A stretch of 64,000 nt of DNA from Synchiropus splendidus. Lineage: Eukaryota; Chordata; Actinopteri; Syngnathiformes; Callionymidae. Below, piece after piece: positions 25,800 to 51,335 of the stretch. A model generated the notes under the pieces. That model was given only the letters and a program-made list of their open reading frames with translations. It did not search any database and was not told where the DNA came from. The DNA lies in contig NC_071349.1 in NCBI RefSeq assembly GCF_027744825.2, positions 5,704,001 to 5,768,000 of the forward strand, read 5' to 3'. The stretch's first letter is position 1. Each line of letters starts with the position of its first letter. The position numbers were made by a program, and so were the translations under genes.

Positions 25800-28700
25800 C
25801 ATTAGGATTTTTTAGAATTCAAATTAGGACACTCAAACAAAGAATTTTAATTGGCCGATAAGAAGAAAAGCATTCAGAATGCAGATCTCTGCCAAGCAGC
25901 CGGTTTCTGTTGCTTCACAGGGACAACAAGGACCTTGGCCACCATTTTTCTGCTGTCCCGTTGCAATGAATCCTTTAAAGACTTACTGAGTGCCAGAGTA
26001 CCCGAATCACCCTCATCCCCTTACCAACATTATATGAAAAAAGTGAACATCTGTTCATAACTTTTTGAGGTATTCTGTCAACAGGTAGTGGACCCAAATT
26101 GTGATCATATTACCTTCATGGTGGAGGTACTAATACTTGTTAGATAGTTGTGAATTGTGCCAATTAATATTTGGTCGTTGGTTTAATTTTGTAGTTGTAT
26201 GAAAAAATAATGACAAAAATCATTTAAAAATCAGAGAAGTTTAAAACCAGAAACAATAGTTTCCAAAATTATTCATTAGCGATAGTGACATAGCTTGCTT
26301 TAGTAGGGTTAGGGTTAAATTTATTTAAACTGGCACGGACTAATAATATACGATTGTGACACTCCAATGTGGTGGAGGAAACAGTTATAATGGCTTTGTT
26401 CAACTCTGTATAAAAGCCATGTTGAAACCAACAAAACTGAATCATGCTTCAGCAGTTAGCGATTCCTGTCACGTTTCTAGTTTTGAACTTTAGCTTAACT
26501 CTATGACAGTTTGTATTAAAGTCAACACAACCCAAACCCTCCCTCCGAACAGAGCTAACTCACTAAAAGGCAAACAAATGGTGAATAGTTTCCACTGAGC
26601 ATAACACAAATTGTCATACCATGTGAAGTCATAATGCAGAATCTCATTCCATTGCTTATTGCATTCAGCAACTCGTGAATGAACCAATGGAGAAATTTAA
26701 TTCTAATAGTCTAGTAATACACTAAAGATGGTCATAAATCAGGGCTATTACTGTAACTCCTTTATCAAGATCAGCAATGAATAAATGTGTCCTACAGCAC
26801 AAATATGGCCAGAAAACTGACATTTAACAGCCATTCCAACATTTTCCTCTGAAAATAAACCCTGTCTCATGACTGGAAATACAGGATTGTGAAGTATACA
26901 TAACAGAAATAGGTCCTTAAAAAAGAAATGGGAGGAGCAAAGCGGTCCTCGAGTCAAAGAAGGTAGATCACAGAGACATCAGAACAGGAAGAAACTCCCA
27001 TAAGGAGCTAATAATTTTTTTTTGGAACGTTGGCAATTGGTATTTGCTTCATGGCACTTGAATGGACACATTTCAAAACACCTTCTAAAAGAAAATTGTA
27101 AGTTGCAGTACCATTTAATAGCCAGCTAGCCAAGAATGGGTGAGCCAGGAAGTGAGTTAGTTCTGAAAACTTGACTTTTTGGACCATATCAGAGGGTCAT
27201 GTGTTCTACAAAGGTCAGCAATAATAACTCCTTGACTTAAAATACGAGTTTCATAATGAGTCATGATTTTATCTAAATAAAGAAGCCCTTGTTTCTTGAT
27301 GCTACATGTAGCTTAATTTCCGTTTGCCTTGCTGCTGAGTTCAAGCTTGCACAAGAGATTATTCATGCTCATGTGATATCCGTTTTACCATGCCGCGTTA
27401 GGTGTGTGCACAGTGTCTTCAGATCGTCAAATATTTATCCGCAAGACTGTATTGTAAACAGCTCATAACAAGAATGTTCACAGGGATATTCCTCTTCATG
27501 TTCACCATGTGGATTTAGACTTCTGTATTGCCTGTATTTCTTGTATTGTGAATCAAAGACACTTGTGACTGAACAAAAGGTTTGTGGTCAGAGTTATCAG
27601 CAAATTAGGAGTGTAGAGGTGAAGTAGAGTTCAGCTGCATCACAATGCAAAGCTCATGGTTGCAAATATTTTCCAACAAAAACATGTTGTGCTGGAGACA
27701 CTACTACAGCTACACTTCCACAAATCAATAAACTGCTGAAACGGGAAGTCAAACTTCCGTCTGTGCTTTCTTGGCACCGTCATTCACAACATGTTTTTTT
27801 AACAGCCCATCTTCACAAACCAAAAATGTGTGGTCACAGTGCTGCGGTGACACGACCTGCGAGACGGATTTTGTTTTCCATTACAATGTCCAGATGCTGT
27901 ACTGTAGACTGTATGCCTTATATGGCTGGAGAGTCCATGCAGAAGCTCATACAAGAATCAGAGCTGAGGAAGATATAATAAGTGAATAATACTCTTTGAC
28001 TTACTTACTTAGTTACTAGACTTGCTTAAATTACCACTTAAATTAATAAAGCACAGTTGAAATATAAATTGTGAATTATCAAAATCAGGCCAAATGCATA
28101 TTGTCCCGGTCCAAGTATATAGAACATGATGTGATGCACAAAACGCGCACAAGAACCAGTCAATGCAGTAAGAGAACACAAATAGTAGTTTTGAGTGGTT
28201 TGAAATGAGCGGTAGTATGATTTATCTGAAACTGGCTTATTCAACCGTACTAAACAGCAGCAGCATTTTCAGTTAAACGTCACCAGATGCCCCTCTAGAA
28301 TGGCCCCAAGTCATGCATCGCTATAGTTTGAGAAGCACTCCGCACAATAGTCTCTTCTTTCCTTCTATGCATGACCCAGTGAAATAGCCAAACATATGAA
28401 TGTAGCCCTGCAGCAATGTTAAGAACCACAGACATTGCTGGGCACAATTAGCTCAAACAAGAAACCAAATATGCCTGAGCGCAGTTCTGCTAGTGAAAGA
28501 AAACAAGATCAGAGTGTTGTGACTGACTGATGAGATGACAGGAACGAGAGTGATCTCAGAGTGATGCTCAACCTCAGGAGTGAAAATGAATATCATATGG
28601 AAAAACACAGGGAGTTTTGTAGCTGAAGGCGAGGTAGAGCTCCAATAGAGAGCTCCTGGCTTGAGTTTCTCATGCCACTCTGCTCTGGCTGGGATACTTT

Positions 28701-31700
28701 CCTCTGACCTCTCACCCAAATCACATTATTTTATTAGCAAACGCCCACCAGCATATTCGTGTCACATGTTTTTATACCGACAATCACATTACCAAGGACC
28801 TTTTACAGAAGCTCAGTGCTTGCACCAGTATAAACACAATATTTTAGTGGATCCGGATACATAGATAAAATATTGTTGTTTACATAGTGTGTTATTAAGA
28901 CAGCACAGAGTGACAGATCTAAAGAGCAGTTGTATTCAGATGTGCTGAAATTTAAATATTGTAAGCTTACATCAGTAAATCGGGCATCACTTTCGTCTTC
29001 CTTCGACTCCAGCGTCCAACAAGAAACGTACAATGAAGATCCAAGACCTTCCTCAAAGCAGCAGCTTGCCAGAAATGATAATTATGACCAAACGTGACAC
29101 ACTATTGCGGATGAGAAAAACCACACAAACATGGCTTACAAAACTATGATAAAATGTCTCCTAACACAATTACATCTTAACTTCTCTAGTCACATCTCAC
29201 TTCCGTTATGCGGTTGATCAATCTCCATTGGTGGCATTATTTAGAAGATGCGGGAGCATGCGTGGCTTTGCAGGAAATGCATCACAACGGAAATAACCAG
29301 CTGTCATTTATATCATTTGTGTTTTTCTTGCTGTTTAATTTTTCATTAAGGCTTCATGTGTAAGTCATAGCATTGTAAATTTCTGTCACCTTTTACGTTC
29401 TGTGTGTTTCATCTAACTCTAAATAGAAATTCATCGCTAAAAACTGTCATTGAAATGTGAAATGTCATCAGTCTTGACTCCAACTGGATGAACACTGGAT
29501 GTCACAATGTTCCATGCTCGACACTGTGGTGGAAATTACAACTTTAGGTGCCGTTGTAGGAATTTCCCACCTTGGTCATGTATTCTAACACTGTAATATC
29601 AGATGATGGAGCACCGCAGGACACCAGGGTTTGCATCATCCTTGCCAGCCACCCCCTTTCATATCTCCATTCCGTCACAGCATCAGCCATCTTCTCCACA
29701 TTTCAACTGTACTGGAACATTCATGTCTCCCACTCTGGGAAGGTTGACCCCTTTATCATGGTTCTCACCTTCAACAGACCACAGCTGCATGTCAGCACCT
29801 GCACAAGTTTGCAGAGCAACCATCAACTGCTCAACGACAGGAAGCTCTGAGTGTGTGTGAATGTGTGTGTGGAAGGGGTGAGGGGGCGGACTTCAGGTTA
29901 GAGTAAGTCATGAAAACCCCATGATAATATTTCTGCACCTTGACACCAGCAGCGAACATTGACAGAAAAAAGTTTTAGTCTGAAAAAACACGGTTTCTAT
30001 GGCGATGCTGAGAATTTGTGCTTAAAGACGCCTTTTAAGTTTTAAAGGTGAGTGATGCATTTTTAATATGGCAGCTCTTAATAGTGGGGAATTAGCACTT
30101 GTAATGTGTTTTTATTTCAGACCTAAGCTTAAAATAAAATTCAACACATTATTCACTATTTTTTCAACTAATTTACATTCATTTAATATACATTGTCTGG
30201 CTTTGGTAAAAAAAATAAAATAAAATTCAATATATTTGCTCTTATAACTCACAATAAATAAAGGATTTGTATTTATCTAAAATCATCACACAAAAGCTGG
30301 TTAAAATAGAAAACTCGTATTGACCTTTGGTGTATAATATAATATTTATTATTATAAGTTATGTGTTCATCCAATCTGTCGCTTTTTTTAAAAATCATTA
30401 ACATGTTAAACTTTTTGTCCAATGTAATAATTCCATAGGTGAGTGATAAATGTCAAAAGTGACAAGTAGCTCAAGTTGCAAGACTCAGCAACAAACCAGA
30501 GTGACTTGAAATTAGAAATAATCCTGCTCAGATATTTGAAAGGTAAGGTGCAGACTGGGATCAGATTTCAGTGTTAAGAAATTAGCAATGCCACTTCTGA
30601 CCGACCTTGGGGCATTTTCACTTCACTGATGCCAATAAGGGCGGCAGACGTGATGCTTACAAAAATGTGTACTTAAGATATTGGATAACAGTGGTAGCAA
30701 ACCACGAATAAATCATTTGATTACCAAAGGATATATTTAAAAATATTTATTCATTGTACACATGAAAGAAAAAAAGAATTTACTATTTAATGGCAAGATG
30801 GTGAGCAATACTTTGTCCTGTTTCCTGACTGTCAACTATCTTTACAGTGAGTCCATGAAATATAGCACCTCTGTCTCGAGGGGCCATCACGTGAGAGGAA
30901 AATCGTTTTTAAACTTTCATATAATTCAAATAATGTCGATGCAATAAAAAAACAAGGAAATAATCAGTGGGAATTAAAAACTGGAAATTCATAAATATTA
31001 ATAAATTATGTAGTATGTAAAAGTGAAAAAGGAAAGTAAATAATTATCAGTTTATATAATAACAAGTAAATGTTTGGGCACAATATAATAATGGAAATAT
31101 ATTGTACTTTACTGATACAAGAAATCATAAAGGGAGCAATAGTGGTTAAAAAAAATTATTATATGAAGCACAATTGGCAAAGAGAAAGCACAATAACAAA
31201 GGGAAGTATGCCTTAAATTAAAGTGATGTTTTAAATAGTTAATAAACATCTAACATTAAAATTTGAGTAAGATCAGGGAAATCAGAAATCAGATGATAAA
31301 TATGAAACTTCAGATCAGTATGAGCTGCATGTGGCCCTCTGTGCGCTTGGTCCACGCCTGAAATAGAAACAGTTGTCTGTGATGTTGACTGACTTGGAAT
31401 AAAGGACGAAATTAAGTATTTCAAATTTTTGACCAAGTTAATGCTCATCATCATAAATCCCTCATGATGAATCAGAGCTAACCAGTCTTTATTTAAAAAG
31501 CACCTTTTTTTGTTTTTAATTTCATGACGATAAACAAAATAGGAGCTCATAGTTTACCTGGTCATACTGTCAGAACTGATGCATTTTGATGACAGCGTGT
31601 GTGGTCTTTCACACAAGCAGCTCTGTCCCATACCCATAATGCTCCGCAAAACACTACCAGTATTGTGACTAAGTAGCAGAGGGAGTCCTCTGAATGGAAA

Positions 31701-32190
31701 ATGTTTGACTCCCAAGAGAGGACCACCGGGCGTAGGAGGTCTGATCTTCTACATGCGAGAGCCCCCAACTCTGAACAGATCAGGATTGTTTTTGCCGGGT
31801 CAGGCCTTTTGGGATTTTTCTCACGGCTTTGAGGCTTTTGGGACAGTTGGTCGCCACGATTAACCCACTGACCCTGTTCCCTGACCACTGTGATGGAGCC
31901 AGCCGAGCTTGAGAAAACCAGTTCCGACAATAAACAGGCCGAGCATGTGCAGTCGTGGGATTATACCAGATTAGCTATTCTGTGGGTGTAAAGAACTTTT
32001 AATCAACCCAATTAGGATGTGAATAAAGCTCATGTTTGTCTATGAAACAGAAAGCAGCTTTTGTATCGCTTTAAAGAGGAGAGACATTAAACTGGAAAAA
32101 CATTCTGCAAACATATTAGTGAGTCAAACTGACCACACAACGCCAGAAACTCTGAAAATGTGCTCACTGTGTTCTCATTTCCTTTGCTTC
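25800..32190. other. Gene-poor interval upstream of lck
   Basis: About 6.4 kb between fam167b and the first coding exon of lck. That exon is preceded by a splice acceptor, so at least one non-coding lck exon and the lck promoter must lie upstream, probably here, but I cannot place them with confidence. Short open frames at 27771-27989 and 29572-29860 match nothing known to me. A block at about 31560-31991 is more GC-rich than its surroundings and holds open frames on both strands (see findings). No transposon ends were recognised. Confidence 0.5.
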
Positions 32191-32199
32191 AGATAGAAA

Positions 32200-45755
<13,556 letters not shown>

Positions 45756-45853
45756 GAGATGCACCAAGAGAGACTATAAAATACTAAAGAGCTGGATGCT
45801 GATTTTAATACTTAGATTAACTATGTAATATGCTTTGGCAATGTTTGCATTTG

Positions 45854-45908
45854 AATAAATGAATCTGAATGTTTGGTACATAATAATGGTCTTGTGTTTT
45901 TCAATAAA
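45854..45908 (+). terminator. lck poly(A) signals
   Basis: AATAAA occurs at 45854-45859 and 45903-45908, about 100 and 150 bases after the lck stop codon, defining a short 3' UTR. Confidence 0.6.
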
Positions 45909-45909
45909 T

Positions 45910-46742
45910 GTTCAAATATAAATCAGAATCAAATAGGGTTTTTTTTCCTCCATGATTACATTTTATGACAAATACTATTAGTACTACTACTACAATAATA
46001 ATAATAATAATAATAATAATACATCATATTGCATTTGCTCTGACAATATTTGCATTGCTTTATTACAATGCTAAGATTTATGTCTGTTACTTTGGTTTAT
46101 AGATGTTTGTCTAATCCACTTTAATATCCCTTACACTGGATATTGTCATCGTAATTACTTTCATAGTAGCTACACCAGGGATAAGGGTTTATCTGTTTGG
46201 AAAATATGTTTTATCGTATTGTCTGTAACAAATAAACAAATGAATTGGCTACAAATAAATCACACTTGTATTTTTCATAATACTGCACTTTTACACTATT
46301 TATGTTCCTAAATGTCCCCACTGTGGGACAAATAAAAGACATCTATTCATAGTTATTTGTAATAGATAAGGCTGTCTTTGTCTCCTACATTCCCCATTCT
46401 GCATTATCTTACACTTTTATAAATGTTTCCCTTTAAAGTAATACTTATTCATCGTGAAATGCAAATATTCTCCCCTATGTTTTACAATGTAATCATTTTC
46501 ACATATTAGAACTGAAATCAACTGACAATTTATTTATTATTTAATCACAAACAAAAAAAGAAACGTAACCAGATAGCCGTGCAGTCGTCTCCATTGATCC
46601 TATGCTAATGAATAGTGTAGTGTCGGAGTTCTTTGTGTGGCTGCAACAAAGAGTTGGCCAGCACGGGGCAGTGTGTTCAACTCTCCCCATCCGCCTGCAG
46701 TCGTCTTCTGTCTCGCGGTGAAATCCCACCAAACGGATTAAA
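45910..46742. other. lck-hdac1 intergenic region with hdac1 promoter
   Basis: An 830-base spacer. It holds the ATA microsatellite (45994-46020) and a second LINE-like 3' tail at about 46307-46345 (tgtccccactgtgggacaaa). The last 150 bases, before the hdac1 start, are less AT-rich, contain an octamer-like ATGCTAAT near 46601 and no TATA box, and are the likely hdac1 promoter and leader. Confidence 0.5.
45994..46020 (+). repeat. (ATA)n trinucleotide microsatellite
   Basis: Nine near-perfect ATA/TAA units lie between lck and hdac1. Confidence 0.85.
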
Positions 46743-49700
46743 ATGGCGCTTAGTTCGCAAGGAACAAAGAAAAAAGTTTGCTATTACTATGACGGTAAGC
46801 AAAACTCCATGCATTTTCGACAGAGCTAGCTTCAATTGGCATCTCACGTCGGCTGGTTTGCGCTAATAGGCGATGCAGTTTAAATTCTCTCCTGCTAGTG
46901 TTGCACGTTAGCTTCTGCGGCTAGCTTGAGCAGCTATCGTCATGACCGTGTGTCGTCAAAAGCACACTTGGGAATGAATCAAACCCAAATGCTGTTTGTT
47001 TTTTAGTGTTACTCCACGGAAGCGACACGTGTAGCTTTTTACTAGTAGCTTCCTTTTCAGCCGGAACATTTTTTTTTAGCTTGCTGGCTAACAATGGCGA
47101 TGAGGCTCATCATAATTAACATGGTAGCGCCGGTTAGCATAGTCGTTTATCCACTGTCGGGGCATCTAGGCTGTGTATGTCTTGGAATTAATGTATTTAA
47201 CGACACAAGTTGAAGTCATAAATGAAGAATTTGAGAATAAATGAATGAATTTGCTGTTCGAAATGAATGGTTAGCTGACCGAACCCCGCTGTTCGACCTT
47301 ATTCGCATGTGTCGATCAATCTTTTTATGTCCTTTGTAGTTGTAGACGTTTCTCACCGCTTCTCTCCTAATGTGCAGGTGATGTTGGTAACTACTACTAT
47401 GGCCAGGGCCACCCCATGAAGCCCCACCGCATCCGCATGACCCACAACTTGTTGCTCAACTATGGCCTCTACAGGAAGATGGAGATATACGTACGAATTT
47501 GACCTTTCAACTTTCACTTTTAGCGATCTGTGTTTAAAGATCTTTCTTCCCCTCTCACAGCGTCCACACAAAGCCAGCGCTGAGGAGATGACCAAGTACC
47601 ACAGCGATGACTACATCAAGTTCTTGCGCTCCATCCGACCGGACAACATGTCTGAGTACAGCAAGCAGATGCAGAGATGTGAGTTGTGTTCTTGGATTAC
47701 TAGCTCTGGTAAAAGTGTGGTCTAATAAGTGATATGTTTCTTCCAGTCAATGTTGGAGAAGATTGTCCTGTCTTTGATGGCTTGTTTGAGTTCTGCCAAC
47801 TGTCCGGAGGAGGCTCCGTAGGTCTGTGGTCTTGAATTTCTTGTAGAACCATAACTGACTTCTGGCCCTCTTAAATTCTGAAACTTTAAACGTAATTCTC
47901 ATTTTAAATACTGTTTTTCTGCAGCTGGTGCTGTGAAATTGAACAAACAGCAGACCGACATAGCCATCAACTGGGCTGGTGGTCTTCATCATGCCAAGAA
48001 GTCCGAAGCGTCTGGGTTTTGCTACGTCAACGACATTGTACTCGCCATCTTGGAGTTACTGAAGTGAGTGACCTTCTTAAATCCTCTGGCATTCAGATAA
48101 CCTTAGTTGTTTTTAACATGATGAAATGAACTACAGATATAAGTGTGAAAGATTGTTTGTTTATATTGTATGGTGCATTCCTATTCAGATACCACCAGAG
48201 AGTACTGTACATTGATATTGATATCCATCATGGTGACGGTGTGGAAGAGGCCTTCTACACCACTGACCGTGTCATGACGGTGTCCTTCCACAAGTATGGA
48301 GAGTACTTCCCTGGAACTGGAGATCTCAGAGTAAGTTCACCATCACAAAATAAGACTTGTCTGATCACAATTAAACAATATGAAATGTGTTTTCTTCAGG
48401 ACATTGGTGCTGGTAAGGGCAAATATTATGCTGTGAATTACCCTCTGAGGGACGGCATTGACGATGAGTCCTATGAAGCCATATTCAAGCCGGTGAGTAA
48501 ATACAGACTAGCACAGAGCTATTATGATTTGCTCACAGTGTGACGTCTGATTCTTGAACTGCATTCCTTTTATCCAGATCATGGCCAAGGTCATGGAGAT
48601 GTACCAGCCTAGTGCTGTGGTTCTTCAGTGTGGAGCTGACTCTCTGTCAGGGGACCGACTTGGCTGCTTTAACCTCACCATCAAAGGTCAGTTTCAAAAA
48701 GAGACCCTTTCATAAAGTAAAGAGATGAATCTGCAATATGTGTTTTAATCTCAGGTCATGCCAAGTGTGTGGAGTACATGAAGAGCTTCAACTTGCCTCT
48801 GCTCATGCTGGGTGGTGGAGGCTATACAATCCGAAATGTTGCTCGCTGCTGGACATACGAGACTGCAGTGGCTCTTGATACATCCATCCCGAATGGTGAG
48901 TCTTCTATTTCTTAGGCTGCTGTGGCATCATCAGATGACATTCCTTAAGTCTCTGTTGACTTTCCATTGATGTACTGGCTGAAACACTGTGTCAAGGTTT
49001 TCAGGTATTTGTCCAGAAACAATGTTTTCTGTTAGCTCAAGTGGAAGTGAACTTCAAAGTTGTATGTCTAGTTCTAGTCATAGCACAAAGAGTAAACACT
49101 GAAAATTGTTCCTATTAAAGGAACTAGCGAAATGTTGCAACTGCAAATTCATCTTGAAAATGTTCATTTGGTGAGGTTGAGATTATTTTATGGGAAATTG
49201 TCCCCAGCACAAGTGTTGGTCTCTAAAATATCAAAAGCCTTTTTGTAATGTAAGGAAATCATTGTTGTTGATTCTTCTGTGGTTTTATGTTCGTGGTGTG
49301 ATGCAGTGAAGGAAAGCTTCACCTGGAAGGTGACACTTAAAGAATATTTTGTTGCTTTTCTGCTTGCAGAGCTCCCATACAATGATTATTTTGAGTATTT
49401 TGGTCCAGACTTCAAGCTCCACATCAGCCCGTCCAACATGACCAACCAGAACACCAACGATTACCTGGAGAAGATAAAGTGAGTCATCAGTGTTGTACTT
49501 TACAAGCCGCACCTTACTTTTGCTTTTTAATGTCAAGTGTTTTGAGAGGACTGTCGATGTAATTTCCTTGTCTGTGTGGTGTCATGCAGGCAGCGTCTGT
49601 TTGAGAACTTGCGCATGCTGCCTCACGCTCCTGGAGTGCAGATGCAGGCAATCCCAGAAGATGCTGTTCAAGAGGACAGTGGAGACGAGGAGGAGGAAGA

Positions 49701-50600
49701 TCCAAACAAACGCATATCAAGTAAAAACCTATGTTTCAATTCAAGCAGTTTGACTAAAAACCCAGGTTATTTGTTGCTAATAGACTAAAATTGTGTACGA
49801 CAGCGGGCGTCTCAATTGCTTCCAGAGTCTTGTAATGGAAGTCATAATTGTGGCTCCTGTTTTGTGTCATTCAGCATTTCTCAAGTCCCTTTTTTGACTC
49901 GTTTCCACTCTTGATTTTCTAGTCCGTGCTCATGATAAGAGGATAGTGTGCGAAGAGGAATTCTCCGACTCAGAAGACGAAGGCGAGGGTCGCAGGAATG
50001 CAGCCAGTTTCAAAAAGGCCAAACGGGCCAAGACTGAAGGAGAAAAGGAGGGAGAGGAAAAGGAGAAGAAAGGTGAGGAGGAAACAAAAGGTATCTATTC
50101 ATTTTTCTCATTCTCATCTCATCCTGCACGTTGTTATTTTACCTAGCATCCTTGACCTCAGAGCCTGTTGATTTACTTTAACATTTGATCGGCACCAACT
50201 ATTGCTGTGCTCGGTGTTAATGGTTCCTGCTTTTCTTTGAAACAGAAGTGAAAGAAGAAGAGAAGGTGCCGGAGGAGGAGAAAATGGACACGTCAAAGTA
50301 AGTTGTAGTTTGTGATGATTTCTCATGTAGTGGGATCACATGAGGTAACAACCGAAATTGCCACGTTAAAACAGCTAAAACTCACTCAGGGATGCTTTGC
50401 CTAAATGTGGGCAAGTCTGCTTGCAACAAAGCAGAACCTACATCCTGCTTTCTGTGGACTAAAATTGTATGTTCAGTGAATGTTCCATGCAACACTATTG
50501 CTCAATCATTTCATCACTTCCCAGATGCTATTGATCTATAAAATCAATAATCAAAACCTTTGTCCCTTTCAGGCCTAAAGAGGAATCAAAGACACCATGA
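46743..50600 (+). CDS. hdac1: Histone deacetylase 1, complete
   Basis: Class I zinc-dependent lysine deacetylase, the catalytic subunit of Sin3, NuRD and CoREST complexes in the nucleus. Fourteen exons encode 489 residues (human 482): 46743-46794, 47378-47490, 47561-47678, 47747-47821, 47925-48063, 48189-48330, 48400-48492, 48578-48686, 48755-48895, 49370-49478, 49590-49720, 49923-50090, 50246-50297, 50573-50600. All phases close. Visible are the catalytic tandem His in GGLHHAKK, the zinc ligands in [10 protein letters not shown] and [11 protein letters not shown], and the catalytic Tyr in GGGGYTIRN. The C-terminal tail has the casein-kinase-2-type acidic serine block [14 protein letters not shown] and a K/E-rich end. 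The N-terminus [17 protein letters not shown] and the position next to lck favour HDAC1 over HDAC2. Two in-frame donors (50072 and 50090) compete at the end of exon 12. Confidence 0.98.
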
Positions 50601-51219
50601 AGTTGATGGATGCTGACTGATCAGACATGTTTTTAAAATCCTCCTCCAGCTACTGCCGGGTGTGAGGACCACACCTTTGTACTGCGATCACGTCCCCCTC
50701 ACTGCAGGACGAGGATCCAAGCCGGATTTTCTACACCTTTAGATTATTGCTGTTTATGATGATGATGATGTTGTTTTTTTATACTTTACTGTGTTTCTTT
50801 TTATGCGCTCATGTACCCCGTGAAGCTACTCTGTAAAATGGCTTAGTACAAGTATGCTTTTATATATCTGATGGATTTAATTTATTTAAATCATAGATAT
50901 TTTGGATACTCCTCTTGTCCTTACACTTGTGCCTGTGCCTTTGAATAAGTAGTGGCAGCATGCGCGTGTCATAGATCTTTCTGTGTCATGGAGTGGCTCA
51001 CTTCTTATGGCACAGCAATTTTACTTTAGAACTTTTCTATTACCCCCCACCCACCCAAAGTTTCTATGTCTCCTGGTCCATCATACTGGACGTTTGAGTA
51101 CACCGGATCACATTCCACTCAAATTAGGTCTTAAACGTTCAGGGTGGAAGGGCGCCAGGTTTAATTTGTTGTATATATATTTGTATTCTCAAAGAAGCTA
51201 ATGTCATGAACCTGAAACC

Positions 51220-51225
51220 AATAAA
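51220..51225 (+). terminator. hdac1 poly(A) signal AATAAA
   Basis: AATAAA lies about 620 bases after the stop codon, at the end of a T-rich 3' UTR, and is followed by a GT/T-rich stretch (51240-51267) suited to cleavage-factor binding. It is only about 110 bases from the convergent tmem54 stop codon. Confidence 0.7.
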
Positions 51226-51335
51226 ATGCAACAAAAATATCAGTTGTGTGATGTTCATTTTTTTTCCACTGATACAAAGTACAAAATATTAAAAGTCCCA
51301 CGAATAAAAACAGTTCTGGTTCAAGTCCAGTTGTC

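Noticed and set aside
26305..26317. Telomere-like GGGTTAGGGTTA.
   Set aside because: Only two units; no array, so no evidence of an interstitial telomere.
27771..27989. 73-codon frame with protein-like composition (ends near RIRAEEDIISE).
   Set aside because: It starts with TTG, overlaps another frame of equal length and matches nothing I know; not supported as a gene.
29572..29860. Two overlapping frames of about 90 codons.
   Set aside because: Different frames of the same stretch, no known motif, no neighbouring exons.
46743..50600. Assignment as hdac2 instead of hdac1.
   Set aside because: The N-terminus, C-terminal tail and lck linkage fit HDAC1; HDAC2 lies in a different neighbourhood.
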